64,000 nucleotides of DNA from Mesorhizobium norvegicum (GCF_004919685.1 NZ_SMYZ01000053.1:25386-89385), one strand, 5' to 3'; numbered from the stretch's first letter, positions 54,024 through 62,807 are shown. Notes: generated by a model not told the origin, from the letters alone. Numbers and translations: made by a program.

Positions 54024-55310
54024 TCAAGGCCTCACCTGTCCCGACCCGCGCACGCGGTATTTGAACGAGGTCAGCTGTTCGACGCCGACCGGTCCGCGCG
54101 CATGCATCTTGCCGGTGGCGATGCCGATCTCGGCGCCCATGCCGAACTCGCCGCCGTCGGCGAACTGCGTCGAGGCGTTGTGCAGCAGGATCGCCGAATC
54201 GATCTCGTTGAAGAACCGCTCGACCGCCTGCGCGTCCTCGGCAACGATCGCCTCGGTGTGATGCGAGGAAAAGGTTTCGATATGGTCGATCGCACCACCG
54301 ATACCGTCGACCAGCTTCACCGCGATGATGGCGTCGAGATATTCGGTCACCCAGTCGGCGTCGGTCGCCGGCCTGGCGTCGAAAAACATTTTCAGCACCT
54401 CGGCATCGGCATGGATTTCGCAGCCGGCGGCGCGAAGTGCGTCGAGGATCGGCACCAGATGCGTGGAGGCAACCGCCCGGTCGACCAGCAGCGTCTCGGC
54501 GGCACCGCAGACGCCGGTGCGCCGCATCTTGGCGTTGACCGCAATCCTCACCGCCATGTCGAGATCGGCCGAGCGGTCGATGTAGAGATGGCAGATGCCT
54601 TCGAGATGCGCGAAGACCGGCACCCGCGCCTCGGTCTGCACCCGCCCGACAAGGCTTTTGCCGCCGCGCGGGATGATGACGTCGAGCGTACCGCTTAAGC
54701 CCTTCAGCATCTCGCCGACGGCGGCGCGGTCGGTGGTCGGCACCAGCTGGATGGCGTCTTCCGGCAGGCCGGCTTCCTTCAGCCCCTCGACCAGGCAGGC
54801 ATGGATGGCGGCCGAAGAATTGAGCGAATCCGAGCCGCCGCGCAGGATCACCGGGTTGCCGGCCTTGAGGCACAGCGCGCCGGCATCCGCGGTGACGTTC
54901 GGACGGCTCTCATAGATGACGCCGACGACGCCGAGCGGCGTGCGCACGCGCTCGATCTGCAGGCCGTTCGGCCTGTCCCATGCGGCGATGACATCGCCGA
55001 CCGGATCGCGCAATTCGGCGATTTCCCTGATGCCATCGGCCATGGCACGGATGCGCGCCGGATCGAGCTTCAGCCGGTCCATGAAGGAGGCGGAAAGCCC
55101 GGATTCCTGACCATTCGAGACATCGATGGCGTTGGCGTCGAGGATGTCCGGCTCACGAGTGACGATCGCCTCGGCCATGGCCAGCAGCGCGGCATTCTTG
55201 GCGGCGGTCGTGGCAATAGCCAGCGGTCGGGCGGCAGCGCGGGCGCGGCGGCCGATATCGGCCATCGTTGCTACGGTGTCATCCTCGGATTTTTCATGCA
55301 GTTTCAGCAT
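54024..55310 (-). CDS. proA: Gamma-glutamyl phosphate reductase
   Basis: 428 aa, second enzyme of proline synthesis. RTPLGVVGVIYESRPNVTAD, LILRGGSDSLNSS-like VILRGGSDSLNSSAAIH, and the catalytic cysteine in RRTGVCGAAETLLV are intact; the C-terminal GVEQLTSFKYRVRGSGQVRP is typical. It starts 3 bp after proB and is translationally linked to it. Confidence 0.96.
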   Translation of the reverse strand: MLKLHEKSEDDTVATMADIGRRARAAARPLAIATTAAKNAALLAMAEAIVTREPDILDANAIDVSNGQESGLSASFMDRLKLDPARIRAMADGIREIAELRDPVGDVIAAWDRPNGLQIERVRTPLGVVGVIYESRPNVTADAGALCLKAGNPVILRGGSDSLNSSAAIHACLVEGLKEAGLPEDAIQLVPTTDRAAVGEMLKGLSGTLDVIIPRGGKSLVGRVQTEARVPVFAHLEGICHLYIDRSADLDMAVRIAVNAKMRRTGVCGAAETLLVDRAVASTHLVPILDALRAAGCEIHADAEVLKMFFDARPATDADWVTEYLDAIIAVKLVDGIGGAIDHIETFSSHHTEAIVAEDAQAVERFFNEIDSAILLHNASTQFADGGEFGMGAEIGIATGKMHARGPVGVEQLTSFKYRVRGSGQVRP

Positions 55311-55313
55311 GGC

Positions 55314-56525
55314 TCATCCTCCGCTGGTTACTTGGTCAGCGATCCCTACTTGGTCACCCGCCCCTACTTGGTCGCTGGCCCCTACTTGGTCGCTGGCCCG
55401 TACTTGGTCGCTGGAATGGCTCACCACAAGGTCGTCGCGGTGGATCATCGCCGAGCGCGCCTCGTAGCCGAGCACGGTTTCGATCTCGGCCGTCTTCAGG
55501 CCTGCGATCCTTACGGCATCGGCGGCATCATAGGCAACCAGCCCGCGCGCGATCTCGCGGCCCTCGGGCGACAGGATCGCCACCGTGTCGCCGCGCGAGA
55601 AATTGCCGCTGACCAGCTTGACGCCGGCCGGCAGCAGCGACTTGCCCGATAACAGCGCGCCGATGGCGCCGGCATCGACCGTCAGCCGCCCGGCCGGCTC
55701 GAGCTGGCCGGCGATCCAGGTCTTGTAGCCCTTGACCGGATTGCTGCTCGGCCGGAAGAAGGTGGCACGCTCGCCGCGTTCGATCGCCATCAGCGGCGAC
55801 AGCCGCGTGCCCGAGGTGATGATCATCGCGGTGCCGGCGGCGGTGGCGATCTTGCCGGCATCGAGCTTCGTGCGCATGCCGCCGCGCGACAGCTCGGAAG
55901 CGGCCGCGCCCGCCATCGCCTCGATGTCAGGCGTGATCCGGTCGACCACCGGAATGAATTTGGCGTTGGGGTCGCGCGCCGGCGGCGCCGTATAGAGCCC
56001 GTCAATGTCGGAAAGCAGCACCAAAAGGTCGGCGCCCATCATGGTGGCGACACGAGCCGCCAGCCGGTCATTGTCGCCATAGCGGATTTCGGAGGTTGCC
56101 ACCGTGTCGTTTTCGTTGATGACCGGCACCGCCTTCATCTTGAGCAGCGTCGAGATCGTCGCCCGCGCGTTGAGATAGCGGCGGCGCTCCTCGGTGTCGC
56201 CGAGCGTCAGCAGGATCTGGCCCGACTTCAGGCTGCCCTTGCCGAGCGCATCCGACCAGGCGCCGGCCAATGCGATCTGCCCGACGGCAGCCGCCGCCTG
56301 GCTCTCCTCGAGCTTCAAGGCGCGTTTGCCGAGGCCAAGGATGGTGCGGCCAAGCGCGATGGCGCCGGAGGAGACGACGAGGATTTCGGCGCCGCCCTGG
56401 GCCAGCACCGCAATGTCGTCGGCCAGCGAGGCCAGCCAGTCGCGCTTCAGGCCCGTCGTGCGGTCGACGAGCAGCGCCGAGCCGATCTTGACGGTGATGC
56501 GCCGATATTTTCTCAGCGACTGCAT
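55314..56525 (-). CDS. proB: Glutamate 5-kinase with a repeat-encoded C-terminal tail
   Basis: 403 aa. Kinase domain with VKIGSALLVDRTTGLKRDWL, VVSSGAIALGR and GMRTKLDAGKIATAAGTAM; a PUA domain follows (RLTVDAGAIGALLSGKSLLP). ProB of rhizobia usually ends soon after the motif VLGYEARSAMIHRDDLVV. Here about 30 further residues, with the DQVGAS-like hexapeptide five times, are encoded by 18-bp tandem repeats. The ATG at 56525 (MQSLRKYRR) follows obgE by 4 bp. Enzyme function should be unaffected. Confidence 0.95.
   Translation of the reverse strand: MQSLRKYRRITVKIGSALLVDRTTGLKRDWLASLADDIAVLAQGGAEILVVSSGAIALGRTILGLGKRALKLEESQAAAAVGQIALAGAWSDALGKGSLKSGQILLTLGDTEERRRYLNARATISTLLKMKAVPVINENDTVATSEIRYGDNDRLAARVATMMGADLLVLLSDIDGLYTAPPARDPNAKFIPVVDRITPDIEAMAGAAASELSRGGMRTKLDAGKIATAAGTAMIITSGTRLSPLMAIERGERATFFRPSSNPVKGYKTWIAGQLEPAGRLTVDAGAIGALLSGKSLLPAGVKLVSGNFSRGDTVAILSPEGREIARGLVAYDAADAVRIAGLKTAEIETVLGYEARSAMIHRDDLVVSHSSDQVRASDQVGASDQVGAGDQVGIADQVTSGG
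55329..55409. repeat. 18-bp tandem repeat at the 3' end of proB
   Basis: TACTTGGTC recurs at 55329, 55347, 55365, 55383 and 55401, exactly 18 bp apart. The unit encodes about DQVGAS on the minus strand, so copy number changes keep the frame. Confidence 0.92.
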
Positions 56526-56529
56526 CGTC

Positions 56530-57561
56530 CTATCTGTCCCAGCGTGTCTCGACCGGGGCAGCGATCTGCGCACGCGCCTCGGCCACCACCGACATCAGCG
56601 CCCGCAGCACCGCCTCGACACCTTCGCCGGTGACCGCCGACAACAGCATCGGCGCGCGGCCGGCGGCACGCTTCAGCGAGGCGACCTTCTTCTTGCGCGC
56701 ATCGGCGTCGAGCGTGTCGACCTGGGAAAGCGCCACGATCTCGACCTTGTCAGTCAGGCCGTTGCCATAGGCCTCGAGTTCGGCGCGCACGGTCTTGTAG
56801 GCCTTGCCCGGATTTTCCTCCTGCGCCGAAACCAGATGCAGCAGCACGCGCGTGCGCTCTACATGGCCAAGGAAGCGGTCGCCGATGCCGACGCCTTCAT
56901 GCGCGCCTTCGATGAGGCCCGGAATGTCGGCGATGACGAACTCGCGCGCATCGATGCGGGCAACGCCGAGACCGGGATGCAGCGTCGTGAACGGATAGTC
57001 GGCGATCTTCGGCTTGGCCGCGGTGACGGCGGCGAGGAATGTCGATTTGCCGGCATTCGGTAGCCCGACCAGCCCGGCATCGGCGATCAGCTTCAGCCGC
57101 AGCCAGATGTTGAGCTCTTCGCCCGGCAGGCCGGGGTTGGCGCGGCGCGGCGCCTGGTTGGTCGAGGTCTTGAAATGCTGGTTGCCGAAACCGCCATTGC
57201 CGCCCTTGGCCAGGAGGAAGCGCTGGCCGACCACGGTCAGGTCGCAGATCAGCGTCTCATTGTCTTCTTCGAACACCTGCGTTCCCGCCGGCACTTTCAG
57301 CGTGACGTCGGCGCCCTTGGCGCCGGTCATGTTGCGGCCCATGCCGTGGACGCCGGTCTTGGCCTTGAAATGCTGCTGGTAGCGGTAGTCGATCAGCGTG
57401 TTCAGCCCGTTGACTGCTTCCAGCCAGACATCGCCGCCACGACCGCCATCGCCGCCGTCAGGCCCGCCGAATTCGATGAATTTTTCGCGCCGGAACGACA
57501 CCGAACCGGCGCCGCCGTCGCCGGAGCGTATGTAGACCTTGGCTTGATCGAGAAATTTCAT
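56530..57561 (-). CDS. obgE: GTPase ObgE/CgtA
   Basis: 343 aa. The N-terminal glycine-rich Obg fold (KVYIRSGDGGAGSVSFRREK, GPDGGDGGRGGDVWLEA) precedes a GTPase domain with G1 GLPNAGKST, G3 DIPGLIEGAHEG and G4 region ALSQVDTL. Essential GTPase for 50S assembly and stress control. It lies in the standard rplU-rpmA-obgE-proB order, with an EEP gene and a GNAT gene inserted. Confidence 0.96.
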   Translation of the reverse strand: MKFLDQAKVYIRSGDGGAGSVSFRREKFIEFGGPDGGDGGRGGDVWLEAVNGLNTLIDYRYQQHFKAKTGVHGMGRNMTGAKGADVTLKVPAGTQVFEEDNETLICDLTVVGQRFLLAKGGNGGFGNQHFKTSTNQAPRRANPGLPGEELNIWLRLKLIADAGLVGLPNAGKSTFLAAVTAAKPKIADYPFTTLHPGLGVARIDAREFVIADIPGLIEGAHEGVGIGDRFLGHVERTRVLLHLVSAQEENPGKAYKTVRAELEAYGNGLTDKVEIVALSQVDTLDADARKKKVASLKRAAGRAPMLLSAVTGEGVEAVLRALMSVVAEARAQIAAPVETRWDR

Positions 57562-57695
57562 GGGATTTTGCAGTTTCTACTAGTGGCCTTGCGGCATTGC
57601 TCTAAACCTTGGGCTTTGCTCTAAACCAAGGCGCGGCGAAGGGCGAGGCCGTTTTGTGACAATGGCCGCGTGAGATTGGCCGGAGAGATGTCGGA

Positions 57696-58565
57696 ATGAA
57701 GCTTGTAACCTACAACATCCAGTACGGCATCGGTCTCGACGGGCAGTACGATGTCGGGCGCATCACTGACGCCGTGCGCGGCGCCGACGTGATCGCGTTG
57801 CAGGAGGTGACCCGCAACAATCCCAGGAACGGCGGCCGCGACATGGTCGCCGAGATCGGCGAGGCATTGCCCGATTACTTCGCCGTCTATGGCAGCAATT
57901 TCGAGGCCAACATCGGCTCCCACATCGAGAACGGCCGCGCCATCACGAAAACCTTCCAGCTCGGCAACATGGTGCTGTCGAAGACGCCCATTCATTTGTC
58001 GCGCAACCTGCTTTTGCCGCGCAGCCGCAGCTTCGAGATGATGAACTTCCAGCGTGGCGCGCTGGAAGCGCTGATCGAGACACCGCTTGGTTTCATCCGC
58101 TTCTATTCCATCCATCTCGATCACCGCAGCCCTGTCGAACGCGCCAGCCAGATCCAGTTCCTGCGTCAACGCATGCTGAACTATGCGCTCGAAGGCGGCG
58201 CGCTGTCCGGCGTCGCCGAGATCGGCCTGCCGGAATTGCCGCATCCCGAAGCCTTTGTCGGCATGGGCGATTTCAACATGCTGGCCGGATCGCCCGAATA
58301 TATCGAACTCGCCGGCCGGCCGGACCACGAATTCGGCATGCCGCTGACCGCCGACTTTGCCGTCGATGCCGCCTTGCGGCTGAACGTCACCGGCGACGAT
58401 CTCGTCAGTTGGGTCGACCCCAAGCAACCCACTGACCCCAGCCGCCACAAGCGCATCGACTATATCTTCACCAGCGCTTCGCTCGCCAAATCCCTGCAGC
58501 GCCTTTGGGTCGACCGGCAAGCGACCGGTTCGGATCATCTGCCGGTGTGGGCTGAACTGGGCTAA
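57696..58565 (+). CDS. Endonuclease/exonuclease/phosphatase (EEP) family protein
   Basis: 289-aa metal-dependent phosphodiesterase fold: LVTYNIQYGIG, IALQEVTRN, FYSIHLDHRSP, GMGDFNMLAG, HKRIDYIFTS and SDHLPVWAEL supply all the catalytic residues. No signal peptide is seen, so it is probably cytoplasmic. Substrates in the family range from DNA to phosphoinositides; this one is unassigned. It is divergent from obgE and on the opposite strand to its neighbours. Confidence 0.9.
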   Translation: MKLVTYNIQYGIGLDGQYDVGRITDAVRGADVIALQEVTRNNPRNGGRDMVAEIGEALPDYFAVYGSNFEANIGSHIENGRAITKTFQLGNMVLSKTPIHLSRNLLLPRSRSFEMMNFQRGALEALIETPLGFIRFYSIHLDHRSPVERASQIQFLRQRMLNYALEGGALSGVAEIGLPELPHPEAFVGMGDFNMLAGSPEYIELAGRPDHEFGMPLTADFAVDAALRLNVTGDDLVSWVDPKQPTDPSRHKRIDYIFTSASLAKSLQRLWVDRQATGSDHLPVWAELG

Positions 58566-58616
58566 CCCAAACTTGGGCCGAACGCTTGGCTTCGACGCGC
58601 CGAGGTGTGTCGAGAT

Positions 58617-58730
58617 TCAGGTCAGGCCGAGCCGAAAACGTTGGTTTTCGAGAACCGGAGCGGAGCGTACTTAAAGTACGTGAGCACCGGAAGCGCAGAA
58701 GACCAACGTTTGCAGGCCGGCCTCACCTGA
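58617..58730. repeat. Large palindromic element between the EEP and GNAT genes
   Basis: TCAGGTCAGGCCG on the left faces CGGCCTCACCTGA on the right; inside are AACGTTGGT/ACCAACGTT, CCGGAGC/GCACCGG and a central GTACTTAAAGTAC. A widespread rhizobial element type. Confidence 0.82.
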
Positions 58731-58743
58731 ATATCGGCACACA

Positions 58744-59331
58744 TCAAAAATGCACCCAGTTCCGCAGGCTGGTCCAGGTCTTCCTGTCGAGCCGGTAGCG
58801 CTCGACCGGCACCTGGCCGGCGACGATCGAGTTCAGCATGCCCTGGCCGGCATACTGGAAGCCGCATTTGTGGATGACGCGGCGCGAGGCCGGATTGATG
58901 ACCCGCGTCGAGGCATGCAGCACCTGGATCGACGTCCTCTGGAAGGCGAGATCGACCAGCGCATGGGCTGCTTCGGTCGCATAGCCCTTCTTCCAGTAGG
59001 GCTCGCCGATCCAGTAGCCGAGCTCCAGCCCGCGATCGGTGGTGTTGAGACCGGCGCATCCGACGAACGTGTCGGTGCCTGCCAGCGTCAAGGCATAGGC
59101 GATGCCGGCACGGCGCGACTTGGTCATGGCAAGGAAGGCGCGCGCCTCAGCCTCGCCATAGGGGTGCGGCATGCGGGCCAGCATTTCGGCGACATGACGG
59201 TTGTCGGCAAGCTCGACCAGTTGCGCGATATCGCCCTCATGGGGCGCCCGCATCACCAGCCGCTCGGTGACCAGCACCGGGCAGTCTATCGCGTAACTTT
59301 CGTCTTCTGAGTCTTCCGCTTCGGCAACCAT
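58744..59331 (-). CDS. GNAT family N-acetyltransferase (RimJ/RimL type)
   Basis: 195 aa. TERLVMRAPHEGDIAQLVEL is the RimJ-like start; IGEPYWKKGYATEAAHALVD is the acetyl-CoA site and IQVLHASTRVINPASRRVIH follows, so the enzyme probably acetylates a protein N-terminus or small amine. The start at 59331 (MVAEAEDS) follows GGAGGACTTCAC. It is downstream of rpmA beyond a terminator, so it should have its own promoter. Confidence 0.88.
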   Translation of the reverse strand: MVAEAEDSEDESYAIDCPVLVTERLVMRAPHEGDIAQLVELADNRHVAEMLARMPHPYGEAEARAFLAMTKSRRAGIAYALTLAGTDTFVGCAGLNTTDRGLELGYWIGEPYWKKGYATEAAHALVDLAFQRTSIQVLHASTRVINPASRRVIHKCGFQYAGQGMLNSIVAGQVPVERYRLDRKTWTSLRNWVHF

Positions 59332-59351
59332 GTGAAGTCCTCCAGGCACAA

Positions 59352-59382
59352 GAAAAAGGGGAGATGGAAACCCATCTCCCCT
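59352..59382 (-). terminator. Rho-independent terminator of rplU-rpmA
   Basis: On the minus strand GGGGAGATGG and CCATCTCCCC form a 10-bp stem followed by TTTTTCTT. It ends the ribosomal protein operon about 70 bp after rpmA. Confidence 0.9.
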
Positions 59383-59450
59383 GATCCTTTTCCTGGCTTT
59401 GCCAGACACCGGTTCCCGAGATGGGCGCCGGTGTTCTAGTGCGGAACCGG

Positions 59451-59720
59451 CTACTCCGCGGCTTTGGTAATCGGGTTGACCGATACGTAGGTTCGGCCGT
59501 TGGCTTTTTTGTTGAACGTCACGGCGCCGGTCTCGAGCGCAAAAAGGGTATGATCCGTGCCGATGCCGACATTGACGCCGGGATGCCACGTGGTGCCGCG
59601 TTGACGAATGATGATGTTGCCCGGGATGACGGCTTCGCCGCCGAACTTCTTCACGCCCAGACGCTTGGAATGCGAGTCGCGACCGTTGCGCGACGAGCCG
59701 CCAGCTTTCTTGTGTGCCAT
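59451..59720 (-). CDS. rpmA: 50S ribosomal protein L27
   Basis: 89 aa. MAHKKAGGSSRNGRDSHSKR then GVKKFGGEAVIPGNIIIRQR and GTTWHPGVNVG are invariant L27 features; its N-terminus reaches the peptidyl-transferase centre. The protein starts directly with MAHKKAGG, so no leader cleavage is needed. It follows rplU by 98 bp on the same strand. Confidence 0.97.
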   Translation of the reverse strand: MAHKKAGGSSRNGRDSHSKRLGVKKFGGEAVIPGNIIIRQRGTTWHPGVNVGIGTDHTLFALETGAVTFNKKANGRTYVSVNPITKAAE

Positions 59721-59818
59721 CTAACTAACTCCGTTGCGCCGCAAGGCGCCTAAAAGGCCTTATGAACGCGTTCGCGTTCCGTTTCAAGTCCGATCCGGCG
59801 ACCTGATCGCCAGAAAAA

Positions 59819-60502
59819 TTACTTCGCCGCCAATTCCTTGGCCTGCTCGCGCCAGTCCTTGATCTGGTCGGCGCTGAAGGGCATGTGCTCGTCGATCTTG
59901 GCGACATCCTTGTCGGTCAGCTTGGCGAGCTGGGCGAAGGTGATGATGCCCTGCTCGTTGAGATCCTTGGCTGCGACCGGGCCGATGCCCTTGATCACGG
60001 TCAAATCGTCCGGTTCGCCCTTCGGCGCCTTGAACAGCGGTGCTGCCGCGGTCTCGGCTGCCTTTGTCTCGGCTGCCTTGGCCTTGGGCTCCTTCTTCGG
60101 CGCGGCTTCCGCCTTCGCTTCCGTGGCCGCCTCTGCCTTGGCTTCCTTCTTCGGTGCCTTGACCGCTGCCGTCTTCGTCGGCTTGGCGCCACCCAGCAGG
60201 ATCTCGGAGATCCGCACGGTGGTCAAAAGCTGGCGATGGCCGATCTTGCGGCGCGAATTCTGCCGGCGGCGCTTCTTGAAGGCGATGACGGTGCGGTTCT
60301 TGCCCTGCTCGACGACTTCGGCGGTGACCACCGCGCCGTCGACGAACGGCGCGCCGAACGTGACATTTTCGCCCTCGCCATGCGCGAGGACGTGGCCGAT
60401 CTCGACCATATCGCCGACATTGGCTTCGACTTTTTCGATCTTCAGGAGATCGTTGGCGGCAACGCGATACTGCTTGCCACCCGTTTTAATGACTGCGAAC
60501 AT
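59819..60502 (-). CDS. rplU: 50S ribosomal protein L21 fused to a helix-hairpin-helix domain
   Basis: 227 aa, against about 103 for ordinary L21. Residues 1-103 are a complete L21 (MFAVIKTGGKQYRVAANDLL, VIAFKKRRRQNSRRKIGHRQ). A Lys/Ala/Glu-rich linker (about 104-165) leads to LTVIKGIGPVAAKDLNEQGI, a helix-hairpin-helix pattern, and a helical end (HMPFSADQIKDWREQAKELA). The extension is seen in some alphaproteobacteria; its role is unknown, perhaps RNA or DNA contact. The ATG at 60502 is fixed by the L21 N-terminus. Confidence 0.95.
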   Translation of the reverse strand: MFAVIKTGGKQYRVAANDLLKIEKVEANVGDMVEIGHVLAHGEGENVTFGAPFVDGAVVTAEVVEQGKNRTVIAFKKRRRQNSRRKIGHRQLLTTVRISEILLGGAKPTKTAAVKAPKKEAKAEAATEAKAEAAPKKEPKAKAAETKAAETAAAPLFKAPKGEPDDLTVIKGIGPVAAKDLNEQGIITFAQLAKLTDKDVAKIDEHMPFSADQIKDWREQAKELAAK

Positions 60503-60904
60503 TTTTTGCCTTTCGCTGTTCGGTCGGCCTTGATGAACCGCCTCTGGCGGTTCAGCCGTCTTTTTGTCAGTCTGCGGGTTCAAAAAACAAGCGGCGCGGA
60601 AGAACCCTCCACGCCGATTGCGCGCTGTCCCTAACCGAAGGTTGGGTGCGAGTCAAGGCAGACAGCCGCGCCGAGACTGTTATTGGCGGGCAAGCACTGG
60701 CCATGTCGGCAGCACCGCACCGCGCTGCGGTCGTGGAGGCAAGGATGCGCGGCCAGTCGACAATCTGCCTGCGTCTCCCTGCACCGGACCCGCCGTGAAT
60801 CCGCCGCTTGTCCGGCAAGCCAAATAACTGACGGATTGGCCTTGTAACCTGCCCGTTCAGCCGTTATCTAGTGCGCCGCGCCGGCAACGGCCGACCATGA
60901 CCGC
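60503..60904. other. Intergenic region upstream of rplU
   Basis: 402 bp between rplU and tRNA-Ser. It should carry the ribosomal operon promoter on the minus strand and the tRNA promoter on the plus strand. A small AACCGAAGGTT hairpin near 60640 was noticed, but no known leader motif and no convincing open frame. Confidence 0.5.
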
Positions 60905-60994
60905 GGAGAGGTGGCAGAGTGGTCGAATGCACCGCACTCGAAATGCGGCATGGGTGCAAGCCCATCGGGGGTTCGAATCCCTCCCTCTCCGCCA
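60905..60994 (+). tRNA. tRNA-Ser(CGA)
   Basis: 90 nt with a long variable arm. The acceptor GGAGAGG pairs with CCTCTCC, the anticodon stem CCGCA/TGCGG holds the loop CTCGAAA with anticodon CGA at 60939-60941, and the T arm contains GGTTCGAATCC. The discriminator is G and CCA is encoded. It reads UCG serine codons. Confidence 0.97.
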
Positions 60995-61097
60995 GATTTC
61001 TTTCCTAACAGATTGATTTTGTAGGATAGTTGTCGACGCCGTCGGCCTCCTTCCCAATGCAGTTCCCAATTGACTGCAACCCGAAGGAGGACTGGAA

Positions 61098-61268
61098 ATG
61101 ACCAGCTTTTCTGACTTGCCGGCCGCTTGGTTCAAGGGCCGTTTCTCTCACCGAGCCGTACTTATCCGCGCCGTGGTTGCGGCGCCTGTCGTTGGCGCCG
61201 CTGCCGTCGCTATACCCGCGGAGACTGCATTCGAGGGCGAACTGCCCGCCGTCGCACTACGACCCTGA
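61098..61268 (+). CDS. Small hypothetical protein
   Basis: 56 aa beginning MTSFSDLPAAWFKGRFSHRA. GAAGGAGG lies 8 nt before the ATG, a good ribosome site. A single hydrophobic stretch (VVAAPVVGAAAVAIPA) suggests a membrane segment. No family recognised. A terminator follows about 50 bp downstream, which supports a real transcript. Confidence 0.55.
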   Translation: MTSFSDLPAAWFKGRFSHRAVLIRAVVAAPVVGAAAVAIPAETAFEGELPAVALRP

Positions 61269-61318
61269 GCGCTACCCGCCGGGCTCTTGCATTCAATAGG
61301 TCCGACGCCCACCATTTT

Positions 61319-61348
61319 AGCCCGCTGCCTCAACGGTGGCGGGCTTTT
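61319..61348 (+). terminator. Rho-independent terminator
   Basis: AGCCCGC (61319-61325) pairs with GCGGGCT (61339-61345); inner CC/GG adds to the stem, and TTTT follows. It would end the small gene at 61098. Confidence 0.75.
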
Positions 61349-61457
61349 CATTTGGCTGTGGGGACTAGGCGGGATTAGCGGGCAAAATGCCGTCGCTTTC
61401 GAGTGTCAGCAGATGTGGTAAGGTTGATTGTCGGCGAGTAGCAGAGGTCCAGCAACA

Positions 61458-62168
61458 ATGACTTTGAGACGAACCAGAGCTTACGGCACATCCGGCTTGG
61501 TTCTAGCGGTTTGCATTGTATTTGCTTGGCAGAACGCCACTGCCGCTCAAAATTGCGACGCAGCCGCGACGCCTGGCGTCAATTGGCAGGACTGTGACAA
61601 AAAGCTTCTCATCCTAAAAGGACAGGACCTGAGTGGGGCGAACCTGATCGGTGTTGATTTCACTTCGACCGACCTCAGGAACAGCAATCTCCTTGCGGCA
61701 AATTTTGAGAAGGCAACGCTTGTGCGTGCTTCCCTGGCCGACTCGACCGCCAAAGGCGCCCGGTTCGACAAAATCGAGGCCTACAGGACCGACTTCAGCC
61801 ATATGGACGCGCAGGGCGCTGTGTTTACGAGCGCGGAAGTGCAGCGCTCGAATTTCCAGGACGCCAATCTGACCAATGCTGATTTCACAAAGGCGGAATT
61901 GGGGCGAGCGCAGTTCCATGACGCCGATATCAGCGGCAGCCGCTTTTCGTTTGCCAATCTCGCGCGGGCGGACTTCCGAGGAGCGACGTTCACCGCGCCG
62001 ATAGACTTTGACCGCGCTTTTTTCTTTCTGACCCGTATCGAGGGCCTCGATCTTTCCAATTCGGCGGGTCTATCCCAGTGGCAGCTCAACATGGCTTGCG
62101 GAGACGCCCGGACCGAGTTGCCTTCTGGCTTGACGAGGCCTGAAGATTGGCCCTGTAGCGAGCCATAG
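61458..62168 (+). CDS. Secreted pentapeptide-repeat protein
   Basis: 236 aa. A signal peptide (GLVLAVCIVFAWQNATAAQ) precedes about 25 tandem A(D/N)LxX repeats, for example LSGANLIGVDFTSTDLRNSN and ANLTNADFTKAELGRAQF, which should form a quadrilateral beta-helix. Four cysteines flank the solenoid (NCDAA, WQDCDKK, NMACGD, WPCSEP) and may form disulfides. Function of exported members is unknown; it is not of the gyrase-protecting Qnr type by location. The ATG at 61458 is taken as the start. Confidence 0.88.
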   Translation: MTLRRTRAYGTSGLVLAVCIVFAWQNATAAQNCDAAATPGVNWQDCDKKLLILKGQDLSGANLIGVDFTSTDLRNSNLLAANFEKATLVRASLADSTAKGARFDKIEAYRTDFSHMDAQGAVFTSAEVQRSNFQDANLTNADFTKAELGRAQFHDADISGSRFSFANLARADFRGATFTAPIDFDRAFFFLTRIEGLDLSNSAGLSQWQLNMACGDARTELPSGLTRPEDWPCSEP

Positions 62169-62469
62169 GCTCGGCGCCGTGTCGCTGCCGGGGCTGAAAT
62201 CGTCAAGCGCGCCCTTGCGGGGGCGAAGCTTGCGCGCGATGCGGCGCGGGAATGTTCGCGTCTGCCGGCCATTGCCGCAATGAGTACACCTTTCGGCGGT
62301 AGCCCTTCATTCGGATGCGCTCTGGCTCTTGCATTAGAGTGAGCGCATGTTTCTGGTCAGCCAGCACCGCGCCCTTCCTTCGAGCCAGTCTGGTCAGGCC
62401 CAGCGGCCACCGCTGCTAGTCCCCACTACGACCCAACCGCTGGGCCGCCCCGGTAAAAAAACCGCTCCG

Positions 62470-62640
62470 TCAGCGCTTCACCTTTGGCGTGATTTCCTCG
62501 ATCTGCGCTTTCACTCCGTCTTGGCCCATCGCCTGTTCAAGCGCCTCGGCCTCCACCTAGTCCTTGGTGGTCAGGACGGTGCGCCAGTGCGGCCAGTCGA
62601 ACACCCTGACCACGTAGGTCGTTACCGGCTTGTGCTCCAC
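62470..62640 (-). pseudogene. Small gene interrupted by an amber stop
   Basis: From a GTG at 62640 the frame reads EHKPVTTYVVRVFDWPHWRT, VLTTKD, then TAG (62557-62559), and continues VEAEALEQAMGQDGVKAQIE, EITPKVKR to TGA at 62470. Both halves have protein-like composition and the second half could only be made by readthrough. I read it as a decayed gene of about 55 codons. The 25-codon fragment at 63682 has a similar end (KIEEIKPKNR), so the two may be paralogues. A GC hairpin and T run follow. Confidence 0.6.
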
Positions 62641-62807
62641 CTTTTGCTGCTTCCATCGTTCATACGGATAAGTCCCGATTATATTAGCAGAAGCATATAT
62701 GTTCGCCAGCCGGCGCTGTCCCAACCCGCCCCGCCGGTCAGGCCCGGCGCCCTGCTGGCCACCCCGCCGTGCGGGGTGCCGGGCCGCTCCATCCAAACCG
62801 CTCGCTG

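Noticed and set aside
60970..61100. Possible phage or island attachment site at the 3' end of tRNA-Ser
   Set aside because: The following region is gene-poor, but no integrase and no second copy of the tRNA 3' end were found in the window.
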